A DNA stretch of 15,053 nt. Source: Capsulimonas sp. (lineage in GTDB: Bacteria; Armatimonadota; Armatimonadia; Armatimonadales; Capsulimonadaceae). Each line of letters starts with the position of its first letter. Within the stretch, counting starts at the first letter, position 1. The notes beneath the pieces were generated by a model. It searched no databases, was not told the DNA's origin, and saw nothing but the letters and a program-made list of their open reading frames with translations. Below are positions 1 through 7,116 of this stretch, in pieces. The DNA is taken from contig JAOQAA010000488.1 in the NCBI GenBank assembly GCA_025963815.1, positions 1-15,053 of the forward strand. The letters are read 5' to 3'. Made by a program: the position numbers and the translations under genes.

Positions 1-134
1 CGACTCGCAACAAGCGTCACAGCCCGACTGGTAAACTCAGGCGGTATGGAAGACAGGCAGGGTGAGGCGAGGACTTTCTCCAAATCCCCATTCGGCCCGC
101 ATTCTTGTTCGCGAAGCTCGACAAGGAGACACGC

Positions 135-860
135 ATGGCACTCTCTCGAAAACAAATCTTACTGCTCACGGCGGCGGGCGCGGCGCTCATTCCCGCCGGT
201 CTGGTGATGAAGGCGCGTGGATCGGACCACGCAGACACACCGGCGATTGCCGCTCAGCCCGGCACGGACCTCACCGATGTCTTTATCTTCCCCTCCCCAT
301 CCGACTCGACCAAGGTCGTCCTGGCGATGGATGTCCACCCGCTGATCCCTGGCGGCGGCGGCTCCAGCACGACGTTCGACCCCAGCGTTCTCTATCAATT
401 CAAGATCGACAACACCGGTGATAACATCGAGGATCTGGTGATCCAGGCGCGCTTCACCGGAACGGGATCCACCCAGCAAGTCATGATCGCCGGACCGGCG
501 AAGCCCGACCGCACGGGAACAGTCACCACGGCGCTGCAGCCGTACGTCACGACAGGCGTGATCAATCACGGCTTCACACCGAGCCCCGAAATCAAAGTAT
601 TCGCCGGCGCGCGTGAAGATCCGTTCTTCTTCGACCTGAACCAGTTCTTCACGATCTTCCCAGACCGCGCGACGCCGATCAACGGAGTGCCGGTTTCCAA
701 CCCGAACGTGCCGCAAGCGACCAGTTGGCGCGCCCCAGGCGCCGCACAGGACTTCCTTGCTCCGTACAACGTTCTTTCAATCGTTGTGGAGCTTCCGAAG
801 GCGCTTCTGGCTCCGGGAACGAATAAGAAGATCCACGTTTGGTGCACCACCAGCAAGTAA
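135..860 (+). CDS. Exported DUF4331 protein, N-terminal-half type
   Basis: Predicted secreted protein of 241 aa. The start is ATG 135, preceded at good spacing by AAGGAG (123-128); a TTG further upstream in frame lacks this support. Residues 1-29 form a signal peptide (KQ, then a long hydrophobic stretch, then KARG), and the mature part opens with SDHADTP. DUF4331-like features follow: GTDLTDVFIF (43-52), VVLAMDVHP, VLYQFKIDNTGD, VFAGAREDPFFFDL and NVLSIVVELPK, ending in IHVWCTTSK. In DUF4331 proteins as I know them, the chain continues past this point into a QVDRxxRPAVNxVF segment. Here the gene stops, and that segment opens the mature part of the next gene, 29 bp downstream. The biochemical role of DUF4331 is not established. 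Genes further along the same strand (TPR, NicO transporter) suggest an envelope function linked to metals, which is inference. Family call fairly sure; function unknown. Confidence 0.85.
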   Translation: MALSRKQILLLTAAGAALIPAGLVMKARGSDHADTPAIAAQPGTDLTDVFIFPSPSDSTKVVLAMDVHPLIPGGGGSSTTFDPSVLYQFKIDNTGDNIEDLVIQARFTGTGSTQQVMIAGPAKPDRTGTVTTALQPYVTTGVINHGFTPSPEIKVFAGAREDPFFFDLNQFFTIFPDRATPINGVPVSNPNVPQATSWRAPGAAQDFLAPYNVLSIVVELPKALLAPGTNKKIHVWCTTSK

Positions 861-889
861 GCGCCATTTTTTCAGGAGAAGAGAGAACG

Positions 890-1477
890 ATGTTACATAA
901 AAAAATCATGCTCTGCGGCGTGGCGGCGAGCTTCGCGGCCCTCGCCCTGGCGGGATGCAGCGGCAGCGACAATAACGGCGGCGGAGGCGGCGGAAGCACG
1001 CAGACCTTCACCCAGGTGGATCGCCTGGCGCGTCCCGCAGTCAACGAAGTCTTCGCCACAGTCGCTAACAATCGGCATCAGGTCAACGACCAAAACAATC
1101 CGACCAACGACCCTTCGCAGCTTGCGAACGATATTCAAAGCTTCATGACGGGAACCGCCGGCCGCTCGCAGGCGATCACCGATGTCGTCAAGGCCGTCCT
1201 CGTTCCGGACGTCATGATCGCGGACCTCAGCCAGGGCGGTAACGCCACCTACCTGGGCGTGGAAACCGGCGGCGCGACCGGCGGAACCTTCGGCGGACGC
1301 GCCCTGACCGACGACGTTGTGGACACGTCCCTGGGCGTGATCTTCGGAAACACCATCCCGACTCTTGGACTGGCTCCGGACGACGGCAAGGAAATCCCGA
1401 CTCTGGTCAGCGACAACGTTGGTCGCGGCGCGAAGCACTTCACCAGCACGTTCCCTTACTTAGGCTCACCTAAGTAA
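890..1477 (+). CDS. DUF4331 lipoprotein, C-terminal-half type
   Basis: Predicted lipoprotein of 195 aa. ATG 890 is chosen over the upstream in-frame TTG because it follows AGGAG (874-878) and begins a textbook signal peptide: MLHKK, hydrophobic stretch, then lipobox LAGC with Cys23 as the acylation site. A Ser/Asn/Gly-rich tether (poly-Gly about 29-34) leads to TFTQVDRLARPAVNEVF, which resembles the second half of DUF4331 proteins. The later NATYLGV, GGRALTDDVVDTSLGVIFG and FPYLGSPK segments are also typical of that half. It therefore appears to be the separate C-terminal partner of the preceding secreted protein, presumably membrane-tethered outside the cytoplasm. Only 29 bp separate the two genes, so co-transcription is likely. 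Because it has its own ribosome binding site and lipoprotein signal, this is not a simple frameshift of one gene. Molecular function unknown. Confidence 0.82.
   Translation: MLHKKIMLCGVAASFAALALAGCSGSDNNGGGGGGSTQTFTQVDRLARPAVNEVFATVANNRHQVNDQNNPTNDPSQLANDIQSFMTGTAGRSQAITDVVKAVLVPDVMIADLSQGGNATYLGVETGGATGGTFGGRALTDDVVDTSLGVIFGNTIPTLGLAPDDGKEIPTLVSDNVGRGAKHFTSTFPYLGSPK
1456..1477 (+). repeat. Perfect 8-bp inverted repeat overlapping a stop codon
   Basis: TTACTTAG (1456-1463) and CTAAGTAA (1470-1477) are exact reverse complements around a 6-nt loop, and the TAA at 1475-1477 is the stop codon of the DUF4331 lipoprotein gene. It lies 7 bp before a second, stronger hairpin at 1485-1516. It could protect the mRNA 3' end or act with the second hairpin at the gene end. 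The pairing is visible; the role is inference. Confidence 0.5.
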
Positions 1478-1484
1478 ACCAACC

Positions 1485-1520
1485 ATTCGTCCTCCGGCGC
1501 TTGCCGGGGGACGAATTTAT
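1485..1520 (+). terminator. Strong hairpin after the DUF4331 pair, possible (leaky) terminator
   Basis: Bases 1485-1497 pair with 1504-1516 (13 pairs, one a T-G wobble), with one further C-G pair possible inside and a 4-nt loop. A weak T-rich tail (TTTATGTTT) follows. It stands between the DUF4331 lipoprotein stop and the TPR gene on the same strand. It may partly terminate transcription so that the first two genes are made in excess of the transporter genes. It also argues against placing the TPR start at the TTG inside the hairpin (1501). The U-tract is interrupted, so termination is uncertain. Confidence 0.55.
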
Positions 1521-1563
1521 GTTTCGCGATCGAGAACTCAGGAATGTGGAGCAGAGCATTCAA

Positions 1564-2943
1564 ATGAAACGAGCCGCCGTCGCCGCCGCTTCCGCCGCCG
1601 TGTTAGGTCTCGCCGGCTGGGCCTGGACCAGCCTGAAGGCGCAGCCACGCGCGCGCGCCGTCGCTGCGGCCGCGCAGCGCGAAGCCTACGATCCGGATCG
1701 TCTGGAGCAGACGATCCGGTTTTACGAGAAGAACATCCAGCGCGATTCTCAGGACGCCATCGGCCGCGCGCTGCTCGCCGGCCTGTATTCGCAGCGCTGC
1801 CGCGAGACCGGAGATATCGCCGACGCCACGCGCTCCGAAGCCATGGCGCGCAAGTCCCTGGCGATCCGCACACGCAGCAATATGGCCGCGTACAATCAGC
1901 TTGCGCAGAGCCTGTTCACCCAGCACCGATTTCCCGAATCGCTCGCCCTCACCCAAAAGATCGTGAAGGCCGACCCGAGCGGCGCGTCCGCACAGTCCCT
2001 TCTGGTGGAATTGAATACCGAGATGGGCGATTACAAAGTCGCCGCTCACGGCATGGCGAAGCTTGCCGTGAACAATCACGATTCCCACACGCTGGCGATG
2101 ACCGCACGCCTGATGGAGCTGACCGGCAATCTCGACGGCGCCCTCGCGCAAATCCAGACAGCTCGGACGCTGGCCGACGCAAACCTCGAAATGTCCGCCG
2201 ACGCCAACGCCTGGTATCACATGCGTGAAGGCAATATGCTCGGCGCCCTGGGGCGCGCCGATGAGGCCAAGAAAGCCTATCTCGCCGCCGTCGCCGTGTT
2301 TCCAAATGATTACCGCTCGATGACCTTCCTCACGCGCCTTTGCGCCGGCCAGGGGAATTATACGGAGGCGATCCAATGGGGAACGCGCTCGGCGGCGATC
2401 GTTCCGACACCCGAAACGCTCGCGCTGCTCGGCGACGCTTACACCGCCTCGGGAGACGCCCGGCAAGCGAAGGTGCAATACGCGATGGTGGACGCCGCCG
2501 GCCGGATCGCCCGCGCGCAAGGCGGTGTCTACGACCGGCAGCGCGCCGTCTACTGCGCGGATCACCACGTTCATCTCGCGCAAGCCGTCCAAATCGCACG
2601 CCATGAACTGACCATCCGTCACGACGTCTTCGCCTACGACACGCTCGCCTGGGCCAGCTATCAGGCTGGAGACCTGCGCGGCGCATCAGCGGCGATGGCC
2701 AAGGCGCTGGCATGGCGCACTCAGGACGCGCAGATGCAATATCACGCAGGCATGATCGCGCAGGCGCTCGGCGATCGCGACGGCGCACGCGCGCATCTCG
2801 CGAAGGCGCTGGCGCTCAACCCTTACTGGAACCCGTTCGCGCCCAAACAAGCGCGTCTGGCGCTGGCGAAGCTGAACGCGCCTGGCACGTCGGCGGTCCA
2901 GTTCCCAATTTCGACACAGAACCCGCCCAAACCCAGGAGCTAA
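1564..2943 (+). CDS. Membrane-anchored tetratricopeptide-repeat protein
   Basis: TPR protein of 459 aa from ATG 1564. In-frame starts also exist at 1501 (TTG) and 1519 (ATG). I prefer 1564 because it opens a compact signal/anchor sequence (MKRAAVAAASAAVLGLAGWAW) and lies beyond the hairpin at 1485-1516; the ribosome binding site is only modest. After the N-terminal hydrophobic segment, almost the whole chain is helical repeats with TPR-like pairs: IGRALLAGLYSQ, YNQLAQSLFTQHRFPESLAL, WYHMREGNMLGALGRADEA, LALLGDAYTASGDARQA and YHAGMIAQALGDRDGA before LALNPYWNPF. It is likely an extracytoplasmic scaffold binding a partner protein, perhaps a DUF4331 product or the NicO transporter encoded 8 bp downstream. 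A YCADHHVH segment is His-rich and could bind metal, but that is speculation. TPR call sure; partner unknown. Confidence 0.83.
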   Translation: MKRAAVAAASAAVLGLAGWAWTSLKAQPRARAVAAAAQREAYDPDRLEQTIRFYEKNIQRDSQDAIGRALLAGLYSQRCRETGDIADATRSEAMARKSLAIRTRSNMAAYNQLAQSLFTQHRFPESLALTQKIVKADPSGASAQSLLVELNTEMGDYKVAAHGMAKLAVNNHDSHTLAMTARLMELTGNLDGALAQIQTARTLADANLEMSADANAWYHMREGNMLGALGRADEAKKAYLAAVAVFPNDYRSMTFLTRLCAGQGNYTEAIQWGTRSAAIVPTPETLALLGDAYTASGDARQAKVQYAMVDAAGRIARAQGGVYDRQRAVYCADHHVHLAQAVQIARHELTIRHDVFAYDTLAWASYQAGDLRGASAAMAKALAWRTQDAQMQYHAGMIAQALGDRDGARAHLAKALALNPYWNPFAPKQARLALAKLNAPGTSAVQFPISTQNPPKPRS

Positions 2944-2951
2944 GAGGTCCC

Positions 2952-4616
2952 ATGAATTTCCGACGTTTCATGACCACGGCGATCAGCGCCGCGCTGCTCA
3001 CAGCAGCCGTCCTGACGACGCCCGCCGGGGCGCACCCAATGGGGAACTTCTCGATCAGCCACTACAGCCGCATCACGGCGGCCGACGCCGGCATGCAGAT
3101 CTTCTACGTGCTGGATATGGCGGAGATCCCCACCGTGGCTGAACGCGCCGCCATGGACACCAATTCCGACGGCAAGATTTCCAGCGCCGAGCAAGGCGTT
3201 TATCTCCAGATCAAGGCTCCGGAGCTTGCTCAGGGCTTGAGTTTGACGGCGGACGGCAAGCTCGTCACTCTTGACGTCGTGGACAGCAAACTGGCGTTCC
3301 GCCCAGGCGCCGGCGGTCTGGACACTATTCGGCTGGTGATAAATCTGAAATCGCCCACGTCACTGGCCGCCGGCGCGCACGCCATCGCCTACAAAGACGG
3401 CAACTACGCCGAGCGCACGGGCTGGAAAGAGATCGTCGCAGCGGCTGGATCTCGAGCTTATCTGGGCGGTTCCTCCGTACCCGCGCGGGACCGGACCAAG
3501 GAGCTCACGGCTTATCCGAGCGTCACGGCGATGTCGCCGCTGCAGGAGACGTCAGCGACATTCACCGTTTCCGATGCGCCGTTAGGCGCGATGACGGCCG
3601 CCAGTGTCGCGCCGGCCCCAACCACCGGGTCCGCATCGGCCGCCGCGACGAACGGCAGCACCCCGCAGGACCGCTTCACCCAGACGATCGCGGCGAAGAA
3701 CCTGACGCCGGGAGTAATGCTGCTCGGACTTCTGGTCGCGTTTGTCTTCGGCTCGTTCCACGCTCTCTCGCCAGGTCATGGCAAAACGATGGTGGCGGCG
3801 TATCTGGTGGGGACGCGCGGCACGGTCAAGCACGCGTTTCTGCTCGGCGTCGTGGTGACGATCACGCATACCCTCGGGGTCTTCGCGCTCGGCCTGATTA
3901 CGCTGTTCGCCTCGCAGTATATCGTCCCCGAGAAGCTCTTCCCCATTCTCAGCGTCATCAGCGGCCTTGCCGTATTCGGTGTCGGCCTCTGGCTCTTCTA
4001 CAGCCGCATCCGGGGCCTGGACACCGGACATTCACACGGACACGGGCATTCTCACGATCACGATCATACTCATGACCTTGAGCATACTCACGAGCATGCA
4101 CATGCGCCGGTTTTGGCAATGGCGGCCGTCGGCGACCACACGCATGATCATGACCATCCACACGATCATAGCCACGATCATGGACATACACATGATGATG
4201 CGCATTCTCATGATCATGATCACGGGCACTCCCATAGCCATAACGGTGGACATTCACACGGTTTCGGACATCACCACCATCACCACGTTCCCGATGGACC
4301 GATCACGGCAAAGTCGCTGATTGCGCTGGGGATTTCGGGCGGCATCGTCCCCTGCCCTTCGGCGCTTGTCGTTTTGCTTTCGGCGATCGCGCTGCACCGG
4401 GTGGCGTATGGACTGCTGCTGATCACATCGTTCAGCATCGGTCTCGCCGCCGTGCTGATCGCGATCGGCGTCGCGGTGGTGTCGGCGTCGAAGCTGCTGG
4501 AGCGCGTTCCACGCAGCGACGCCTTCACGCGCTTCATGCCGATCTTCAGCGCCGCCGCCGTGACTACCATCGGCGTCGTACTGATCATCCGGGCAGTCGG
4601 CGGAGCAGCCATCTAG
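2952..4616 (+). CDS. NicO-family nickel/cobalt transporter with EF-hand and His-rich loop
   Basis: Membrane transporter of 554 aa. ATG 2952 follows AAGAGGT (2942-2948). Residues 1-27 are a signal peptide ending TPAGA, so the mature chain should begin HPMGNF. The extracytoplasmic N-terminal domain has VLDMAEIP and a canonical 12-residue EF-hand loop, DTNSDGKISSAE (69-80), with Asp/Asn/Asp/Glu at the calcium-ligand positions. An Ala/Thr/Ser linker precedes a NicO/RcnA-like membrane domain: TM around 254-270 with HALSPGHGK (270-278), further TMs to about 350, then residues 360-445 with 37 His alternating with Asp/Ser/Gly and ending in six His. Then come GGIVPCPSA (463-471) and two or more TMs to the C-terminus. 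The two halves around a His loop are the usual layout for Ni/Co efflux or uptake proteins; direction cannot be read from sequence. Follows the TPR gene by 8 bp, so same transcript. Confidence 0.88.
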   Translation: MNFRRFMTTAISAALLTAAVLTTPAGAHPMGNFSISHYSRITAADAGMQIFYVLDMAEIPTVAERAAMDTNSDGKISSAEQGVYLQIKAPELAQGLSLTADGKLVTLDVVDSKLAFRPGAGGLDTIRLVINLKSPTSLAAGAHAIAYKDGNYAERTGWKEIVAAAGSRAYLGGSSVPARDRTKELTAYPSVTAMSPLQETSATFTVSDAPLGAMTAASVAPAPTTGSASAAATNGSTPQDRFTQTIAAKNLTPGVMLLGLLVAFVFGSFHALSPGHGKTMVAAYLVGTRGTVKHAFLLGVVVTITHTLGVFALGLITLFASQYIVPEKLFPILSVISGLAVFGVGLWLFYSRIRGLDTGHSHGHGHSHDHDHTHDLEHTHEHAHAPVLAMAAVGDHTHDHDHPHDHSHDHGHTHDDAHSHDHDHGHSHSHNGGHSHGFGHHHHHHVPDGPITAKSLIALGISGGIVPCPSALVVLLSAIALHRVAYGLLLITSFSIGLAAVLIAIGVAVVSASKLLERVPRSDAFTRFMPIFSAAAVTTIGVVLIIRAVGGAAI

Positions 4617-4649
4617 CGCCTCTCTCAATATCGTTGGCGAGATTGCGCC

Positions 4650-4671
4650 GCGCGGAACAAATTCGCCGCGC
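4650..4671. repeat. Small hairpin, first of a related pair
   Basis: GCGCGG (4650-4655) pairs with CCGCGC (4666-4671). Its core CGGAACAAATTCGCCG (4653-4668) recurs with a single change (T to C) in the second hairpin at 4730-4756, about 80 bp further on. The two lie between the NicO and NiCoT genes. They may be tandem terminators or copies of a short dispersed repeat. Sequence similarity is direct; the role is not known. Confidence 0.45.
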
Positions 4672-4729
4672 ACGCTGTTTAAGACTGAGACGAAGCGAGC
4701 TGGCAAACTCTTTCGCGGATTACTCTGAG

Positions 4730-4760
4730 ACGACGGCGGAACAAATCCGCCGTCGTTTCC
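4730..4760 (+). terminator. Perfect 11-bp hairpin after the NicO gene, probable terminator
   Basis: ACGACGGCGGA (4730-4740) and TCCGCCGTCGT (4746-4756) are exact reverse complements around ACAAA, and the stem runs into TTT before CC. Positioned about 115 bp after the NicO stop and 105 bp before the NiCoT start, it is well placed to end the DUF4331-TPR-NicO transcript or to attenuate read-through into the NiCoT-kinase operon. The T-run is short, so efficiency is uncertain. Confidence 0.5.
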
Positions 4761-4861
4761 GTGTTGGATTGCGCTCCCGCAAGACGAGACCGGCAAGTCC
4801 CGGGCTCCTGTCAAGCGCACGTTTGAAGGCGTGGCTTTCGCCACATACCCATTAGAATGGA

Positions 4862-5878
4862 TTGCTGTTCCTCTTGAATACTCTCGATCATACGAAGCGC
4901 CGGGTCGCTCTGCTGGTCGGCGCGCTCACGGCCATCAATATTCTCCTCTGGATCGTAACGTGGGCGGCGTCACACACCTACCCGGCGCTGCTGGCGACGG
5001 GATGGCTGGCGTACGCCTTTGGACTGCGCCACGCCGTGGACGCCGACCATATCTCGGCCATCGACAACACAACTCGCAAGCTGATGCAGGAAGGAAAGCG
5101 GCCGATCGGCGTCGGCTTCTTTTTCTCGCTCGGCCACTCCACCATTGTCATTCTTCTCTGCGCCGCGCTCGCGCTGGCCGCCACTTATGTGCAGCAGCAT
5201 ATGGCGGGCTGGCACGCGATCGGCTCGCAGGTGGGAACCTTCGTTTCCAGCGCGTTTCTTTACATCATCGGCATCGTCAACCTGGTCGTCCTGATCGATT
5301 TGATCACACGCCTGCGCGCCCTCGCGCGCGGAAAAGATCTCGATGAGGAAGCCATGCACCATGCGCTGGAACAGCGCGGACTTCTCGCGCGCCTGTTCCG
5401 GCCGATACTGCGCATGGTGAATGGCAGCCGTCAGATGTATCTGGTCGGATTTCTGTTCGGCCTTGGGTTCGACACGGCGACGGAAGTGGGATTGCTGGGG
5501 ATGTCGGCGCATTCCGGGCAGGCAGGCACGCCGTTCTGGGTGATCATGCTGCTGCCGGCGCTCTTCACAGCGGGAATGTGCCTGATCGACACCTTGAACA
5601 GCGTCCTGATGGTCGGCGCCTACGGCTGGGCGTTTATCAAACCGGTCCGCAAACTTTACTATAATCTGAGCATTACCCTGATTTCCGTGGCGGTGGCGTT
5701 CGTGATCGCGACCCAGGAGATGCTGACGCTCTTTCACATCGACATTTCCCCCAAGGGGCATATTTGGCAGTATTTGGACGAGCGACTGGGATTTGTGATC
5801 GTCGCGGTGTTCCTCGGCGGCTGGGCTCTCTCCGTTCTGCTCAATAAGATCCGTACGTACGAACCGGAACAATCATGA
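4862..5878 (+). CDS. NiCoT (HoxN/HupN/NixA-type) nickel/cobalt permease
   Basis: Polytopic permease of 338 aa if it starts at TTG 4862; the start is uncertain because no ATG fits in frame and no clear ribosome binding site is seen (TTG 4874 is an alternative). The family signatures are complete: RHAVDADHI (56-64) in TM2, FFFSLGHSTIV around 86-96, LGFDTATE (Asp204) and GMCLIDTLNS (Asp243). These polar and acidic residues form the metal pathway in characterised NiCoT proteins, which import Ni2+ and/or Co2+ across the cytoplasmic membrane. It is unrelated in fold family to the NicO protein encoded 245 bp upstream, so two kinds of Ni/Co transporter sit side by side. Its stop overlaps the kinase start (ATGA 5875-5878), showing translational coupling with the two-component genes. 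Which metal is moved cannot be decided; I infer uptake from the family. Confidence 0.88.
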   Translation: MLFLLNTLDHTKRRVALLVGALTAINILLWIVTWAASHTYPALLATGWLAYAFGLRHAVDADHISAIDNTTRKLMQEGKRPIGVGFFFSLGHSTIVILLCAALALAATYVQQHMAGWHAIGSQVGTFVSSAFLYIIGIVNLVVLIDLITRLRALARGKDLDEEAMHHALEQRGLLARLFRPILRMVNGSRQMYLVGFLFGLGFDTATEVGLLGMSAHSGQAGTPFWVIMLLPALFTAGMCLIDTLNSVLMVGAYGWAFIKPVRKLYYNLSITLISVAVAFVIATQEMLTLFHIDISPKGHIWQYLDERLGFVIVAVFLGGWALSVLLNKIRTYEPEQS

Positions 5879-7116
5879 GCGCGCGCGCGCAAAATCAATC
5901 TCTGGCCACCAGCGGGACCTCAATGTCCTCCAGCGAGGAGCTCGCCCTGCTGCGCGCCCTGCTGCGTGCGTCCGACTACGGGGTGCTGCTCTCGGATTCC
6001 ACCGGTCGCGACCTGATCTGCAATCCACGCTTCGGCGAAATCTTCGGATTTGACGTCGTCGAAGCGCTCAATGGCGGCCCCGAGCAAGTCCGCGTACAGA
6101 TGCTTCCGCGTATCAAAAACCCAGACGAATTTGTCCAGACGTTGGATAAGATCTACGCCGATCCTACCATGACAAGCGAAGACGAGATCGAGATTCTCGC
6201 TCCGAAATACCGCCTGCTGCGGCGCTACACCGCCCCCGTTCTAGACGACGACAAAGCTGTGATCGGCCGCCTCTGGACCTTCCGAGACATCACGCGCACG
6301 CGGCGCCTGGAGATGAAGGTTCGGCTTCAGGCGGACCAGCTGCGCGAACAGTCACGCGAACTCGCCAACGCCCTCAAGAGCGCGCACGGCCGCCTGAACA
6401 AAGTGGAGAGCGTGCTCCATCAAACCCAAGCTCAGCTCCTAGAATCGGAAAAGCTTTCCGCCGTGGGCCTGCTTGCCGTTTCCGTCGCGCACGATATCCG
6501 CAATATCCTGACTCCGCTCGCCATCGAGCTGTCCCTCGCCGATCAGGACGACCGCGCGCTGCGCGCCGAATCGTTCGACGTCATGCAGAAGCAGCTGGAC
6601 CGCCTTTCGCTTCTCACCCACCGTTTGCTCGGCATCGCGCGCCCGCACGCCATGCACCTCGCTCCGGTTGATCTGCCGGCGCTTGTGGAGCATACCGCCG
6701 ACCTGCTCCGGCCTCAGGCGACGCAGGAAAATGTATCCGTCGTGGTGGAATTAGGGCGTAATGTCCCAACGATTATCGGGGACCTTGGGCAGCTCGACCA
6801 AGTTCTCGTAAACCTCGCGCTGAATGGTGTCCAGGCGATGCACGCCGCAGGGGGAACGCTTACGATCTCGCTGTCCCGCAACAAGGGCGGCGCCTGCCTG
6901 CGGGTCGCGGACACCGGTCCCGGCATCCCCGCCACTATCCGCAAGCGATTGTTCGATCCATTCTTTACTACCAAAGAGAACGGCGCCGGTCTGGGACTGT
7001 TCTCCAGCCGCCGCATCGTTCAGGACCATGGCGGGGTAATGAAAGTGCGAAGCTCGGCCGCCGGAACGCAGTTCTCAATCTGGCTTCCGGAAGAGGAAAA
7101 AAACCATGGCGGGTAA
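5875..7116 (+). CDS. Cytoplasmic PAS-domain sensor histidine kinase
   Basis: Sensor kinase of 413 aa with no membrane segment. The start overlaps the permease stop (ATGA), with GGAA at 5866-5869 as ribosome binding site. Order of domains: PAS around 25-145 (ASDYGVLLSDSTGRDLICNP ... WTFRDITRTRRLE), a predicted coiled coil 145-195, the dimerisation/phosphoacceptor helix with H-box SVAHDIRNILTPL (His206), then a HATPase domain with N-box LVNLALNGVQAM (Asn313 and Asn317), G1 ADTGPGIP (Asp346), F-box LFDPFFTTK and G2 GAGLGL (370-375). All catalytic motifs are intact. The input is presumably cytosolic, read by the PAS domain: a small molecule, redox state or metal status. The coupling with a Ni/Co permease suggests metal or metallo-enzyme related signalling, which is inference. 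The response regulator gene overlaps its 3' end by 11 bp and is its likely partner. Confidence 0.9.
   Translation: MSARAQNQSLATSGTSMSSSEELALLRALLRASDYGVLLSDSTGRDLICNPRFGEIFGFDVVEALNGGPEQVRVQMLPRIKNPDEFVQTLDKIYADPTMTSEDEIEILAPKYRLLRRYTAPVLDDDKAVIGRLWTFRDITRTRRLEMKVRLQADQLREQSRELANALKSAHGRLNKVESVLHQTQAQLLESEKLSAVGLLAVSVAHDIRNILTPLAIELSLADQDDRALRAESFDVMQKQLDRLSLLTHRLLGIARPHAMHLAPVDLPALVEHTADLLRPQATQENVSVVVELGRNVPTIIGDLGQLDQVLVNLALNGVQAMHAAGGTLTISLSRNKGGACLRVADTGPGIPATIRKRLFDPFFTTKENGAGLGLFSSRRIVQDHGGVMKVRSSAAGTQFSIWLPEEEKNHGG

Noticed and set aside
1603..2622. A 339-codon open frame on the - strand opposite the TPR gene
   Set aside because: Antisense shadow of a GC-rich gene without domain or ribosome binding support; the TPR repeats on the + strand are clear.
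4269..4286. Six-His run as cloning-vector contamination
   Set aside because: It is in frame inside a long natural His-rich loop and is followed by NicO membrane sequence; no vector sequence surrounds it.
4851..4860. TAGAAT (4853-4858) as a -10 box directly before the NiCoT start
   Set aside because: The nearest TTGAAG lies 24 bp upstream, too far for a normal -35, and the start codon itself is uncertain.
4617..4861. Known metal or cobalamin riboswitch upstream of the NiCoT gene
   Set aside because: The leader shows no cobalamin box or NiCo-type conserved purine motifs that I can recognise, only simple hairpins.
7097..7108. Run of seven A at the kinase-regulator overlap as a frameshift site making a kinase-regulator fusion
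   Set aside because: A slip is conceivable, but the regulator has its own ATG and an AAGAGG ribosome binding site, and no stimulating structure is evident. Ordinary overlap explains it.
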